From Patescibacteria group bacterium (lineage in GTDB: Bacteria; Patescibacteriota; Minisyncoccia; Moranbacterales; UBA1568): DNA of 8,138 nt. The notes below the pieces were generated by a model. It worked only from the letters and a program-made list of their open reading frames with translations. It made no database searches and was not told the DNA's origin. Positions 7,139 to 8,138 of this stretch are shown here, piece by piece. The translations under genes were made by a program, and so were the position numbers. The stretch spans positions 1 through 8,138 of the forward strand of contig JAUPWI010000021.1 of assembly GCA_030916545.1 (NCBI GenBank). Reading direction: 5' to 3'. The first letter of the stretch is position 1, and each line of letters opens with the position of its first letter.

Positions 7139-7519
7139 ATGAGTACCCCCTTTGAACAACCAATCACCCTCTCTCCAGAACAGAAAATCAGCTATGAATT
7201 ACAGGCGATACGGAATATCTTCAATCAAATTCAGCAACTCTGTGCCGATAACGAGACCGCGAAAAGGATTTTCGAGTCTGCCGACAATTGGAATATGTCG
7301 CTCGAGAAACACCTACAACATGTACAGGCATATCTCGAAGATGAAAATTTTGAGCAAGCCAAAAAAAGCGCGCTGGTTTCAGGAATGCTTCCCCGCTTGA
7401 GCGCTGTCTACGAGGCACTCAAGACAGAAGCGGCGCAAGGCAGAAACGCCAAGGTCCAGTCCGTAAAAGAGGTTAAGGAAGAACTTTCCCGATTTTATAC
7501 CGAAACAGTCCCACAATAA
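7139..7519 (+). CDS. Small helical hypothetical protein (126 residues)
   Basis: No family recognised. The protein is soluble, with no signal peptide or membrane segment, and reads as three or four amphipathic helices: about 12-38 (PEQKISYELQAIRNIFNQIQ), 42-68 around NWNMSLEKHLQHVQAYLED, 71-96 (EQAKKSALVSGMLPRL and onward), and 104-122 (VQSVKEVKEELSRFYTE). This is consistent with a small helical bundle or a partner-binding protein. Start ATG 7139 follows an extended -10 candidate by 28 bases; there is no Shine-Dalgarno sequence. It lies 86 bases after the second glycosyltransferase on the same strand and converges with the ftsQ-like gene, leaving 73 bases between the two stops. Position alone does not assign a role. 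Confidence 0.75.
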   Translation: MSTPFEQPITLSPEQKISYELQAIRNIFNQIQQLCADNETAKRIFESADNWNMSLEKHLQHVQAYLEDENFEQAKKSALVSGMLPRLSAVYEALKTEAAQGRNAKVQSVKEVKEELSRFYTETVPQ

Positions 7520-7592
7520 GATCGGATCATCCCTTGGCTGAAAACCTCGACTTCATCACCGATGATATCCGCCTCGTCACGTCCGCCCCTCC

Positions 7593-8138
7593 TTATTCAC
7601 TTTCACCAGAATCAACTATCGCTTCCTGCGCCGTTTCGTTTCGAAGCTGATAGAATGCCTTTCCGACGATACGAAGATCGACCGACACCAGATCATCCAA
7701 CCTGTCCTCCGGCACCGCTTTCTCGCGGACGATACGAAGGGTATTAAGAGTCGTTTCGATCGGAATGCCCGTACTGATTCGAAGGGTAAAACCTTTGTCC
7801 GTCTCCAGACGGAGCTCGTCGGCGTATTTCGACGGAACGAATATATCCTCTCCTATCATGATGCCTGCCTGTTCCAAAAAAGCCTGCGGCAATCCCTTCA
7901 TAAACGACAGTATCTCCGGCGTCATGATACGCTCACCGGCCGATACCGATTTTCCGGACTCATCCTTCAAAAAAAGATGGGGCACACGCCGCTCCTCTCG
8001 CGCCTCCGGCCAATCCCGGAGTGTTCCTTCCTCATCCATCAGGAAGCAACGTGCCGATTCCGGACACCAGAAAAGGAAATCGCCTCTCTCCAGCAACGAG
8101 ACATCCCATGTCTCCGGACACAGTGTCCTGACTGTGAC
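7593..8138 (-). CDS. ftsQ: Probable FtsQ/DivIB cell-division protein, C-terminal part (5' end outside window)
   Basis: 181 residues are visible; the frame stays open to the right edge, so the N-terminal cytoplasmic tail, the membrane helix and most of the POTRA domain are missing. FtsQ is a bitopic divisome protein linking early and late division proteins through its external domain. The visible part begins with the end of a POTRA-like region and the segment LLERGDFLFWCPESARCFL followed by MDEEGTL, which matches the typical FtsQ pattern (a glutamate-arginine, an aromatic/Trp strand, then a 'hydrophobic-Asp-x-x-Gly' turn). The later part has a strand rich in Leu/Glu (ELRLETDKGFTLRIS), a helix (ETTLNTLRIVREKA), and VSVDLRIVGKAFYQ, equivalent to the conserved 'IDLRF...K.YY' end of the FtsQ beta domain. 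A short Glu/Ser tail follows. An internal TTG at 8096 could start a shorter frame but would cut the domain. No ftsA or ftsZ follows; the next gene is convergent, so this is the last gene of its unit. Confidence 0.7.
   Translation of the reverse strand, partial: VTVRTLCPETWDVSLLERGDFLFWCPESARCFLMDEEGTLRDWPEAREERRVPHLFLKDESGKSVSAGERIMTPEILSFMKGLPQAFLEQAGIMIGEDIFVPSKYADELRLETDKGFTLRISTGIPIETTLNTLRIVREKAVPEDRLDDLVSVDLRIVGKAFYQLRNETAQEAIVDSGESE

Noticed and set aside
7525..7573. Possible hairpins between the convergent stops (CGGAT...ATCCG with a bulge; TCATC-ACC-GATGA)
   Set aside because: Short or bulged stems and no T-run on either strand, so not supportable as an intrinsic terminator.
7593..8096. 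Reading the minus-strand gene at the right edge as complete from TTG 8096
   Set aside because: The frame continues to the window edge with sequence that fits the same domain, so the gene is truncated by the window rather than starting there.

Overview
The window looks like a chromosomal piece of an uncultivated bacterium, most likely of the Candidate Phyla Radiation (Patescibacteria, Parcubacteria-like). This is inferred from the FtsQ-type protein at the right edge, two GT-C membrane glycosyltransferases of the kind common in those genomes, a very large low-complexity protein with a membrane hairpin, and starts that mostly lack a Shine-Dalgarno sequence. The standard genetic code fits: TGA ends the second glycosyltransferase at a normal family length. 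I see no tRNA, rRNA, CRISPR array or insertion sequence.

Layout, left to right. (1) Positions 1 to about 2709, minus strand: one uninterrupted reading frame of at least 903 codons that runs off the left edge. It encodes a modular protein: basic N-terminus, small beta-type domain, long disordered stretch with a 17-residue tandem repeat, helical region, then a hydrophobic hairpin. (2) 2875-3369, minus: a 164-residue unknown protein with a disordered N-terminus and a small domain that resembles the one near the N-terminus of the large protein. These two genes probably form one minus-strand unit. (3) 3370-3508: a divergent intergenic region with a TATAAT box pointing right. (4) 3509-5122 and 5175-7052, plus: two consecutive integral-membrane glycosyltransferases of the PMT/ArnT-like superfamily, but of different subfamilies. 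(5) 7139-7519, plus: a small, helical, soluble unknown protein with its own extended -10 promoter candidate. (6) 7593-8138, minus: the C-terminal part of a probable FtsQ/DivIB cell-division protein, cut by the right edge.

The two glycosyltransferases probably move sugars from polyprenyl-phosphate carriers onto surface glycans, glycolipids or proteins outside the cytoplasmic membrane. The large membrane-hairpin protein and its small neighbour are unassigned; their divergent position and shared domain suggest a linked, possibly envelope-related role, but nothing in the sequence proves it. The main points for a second look are the shared domain, the large unknown protein, and a strong ribosome-binding site followed by an A-tract and an early stop just upstream of the large gene.
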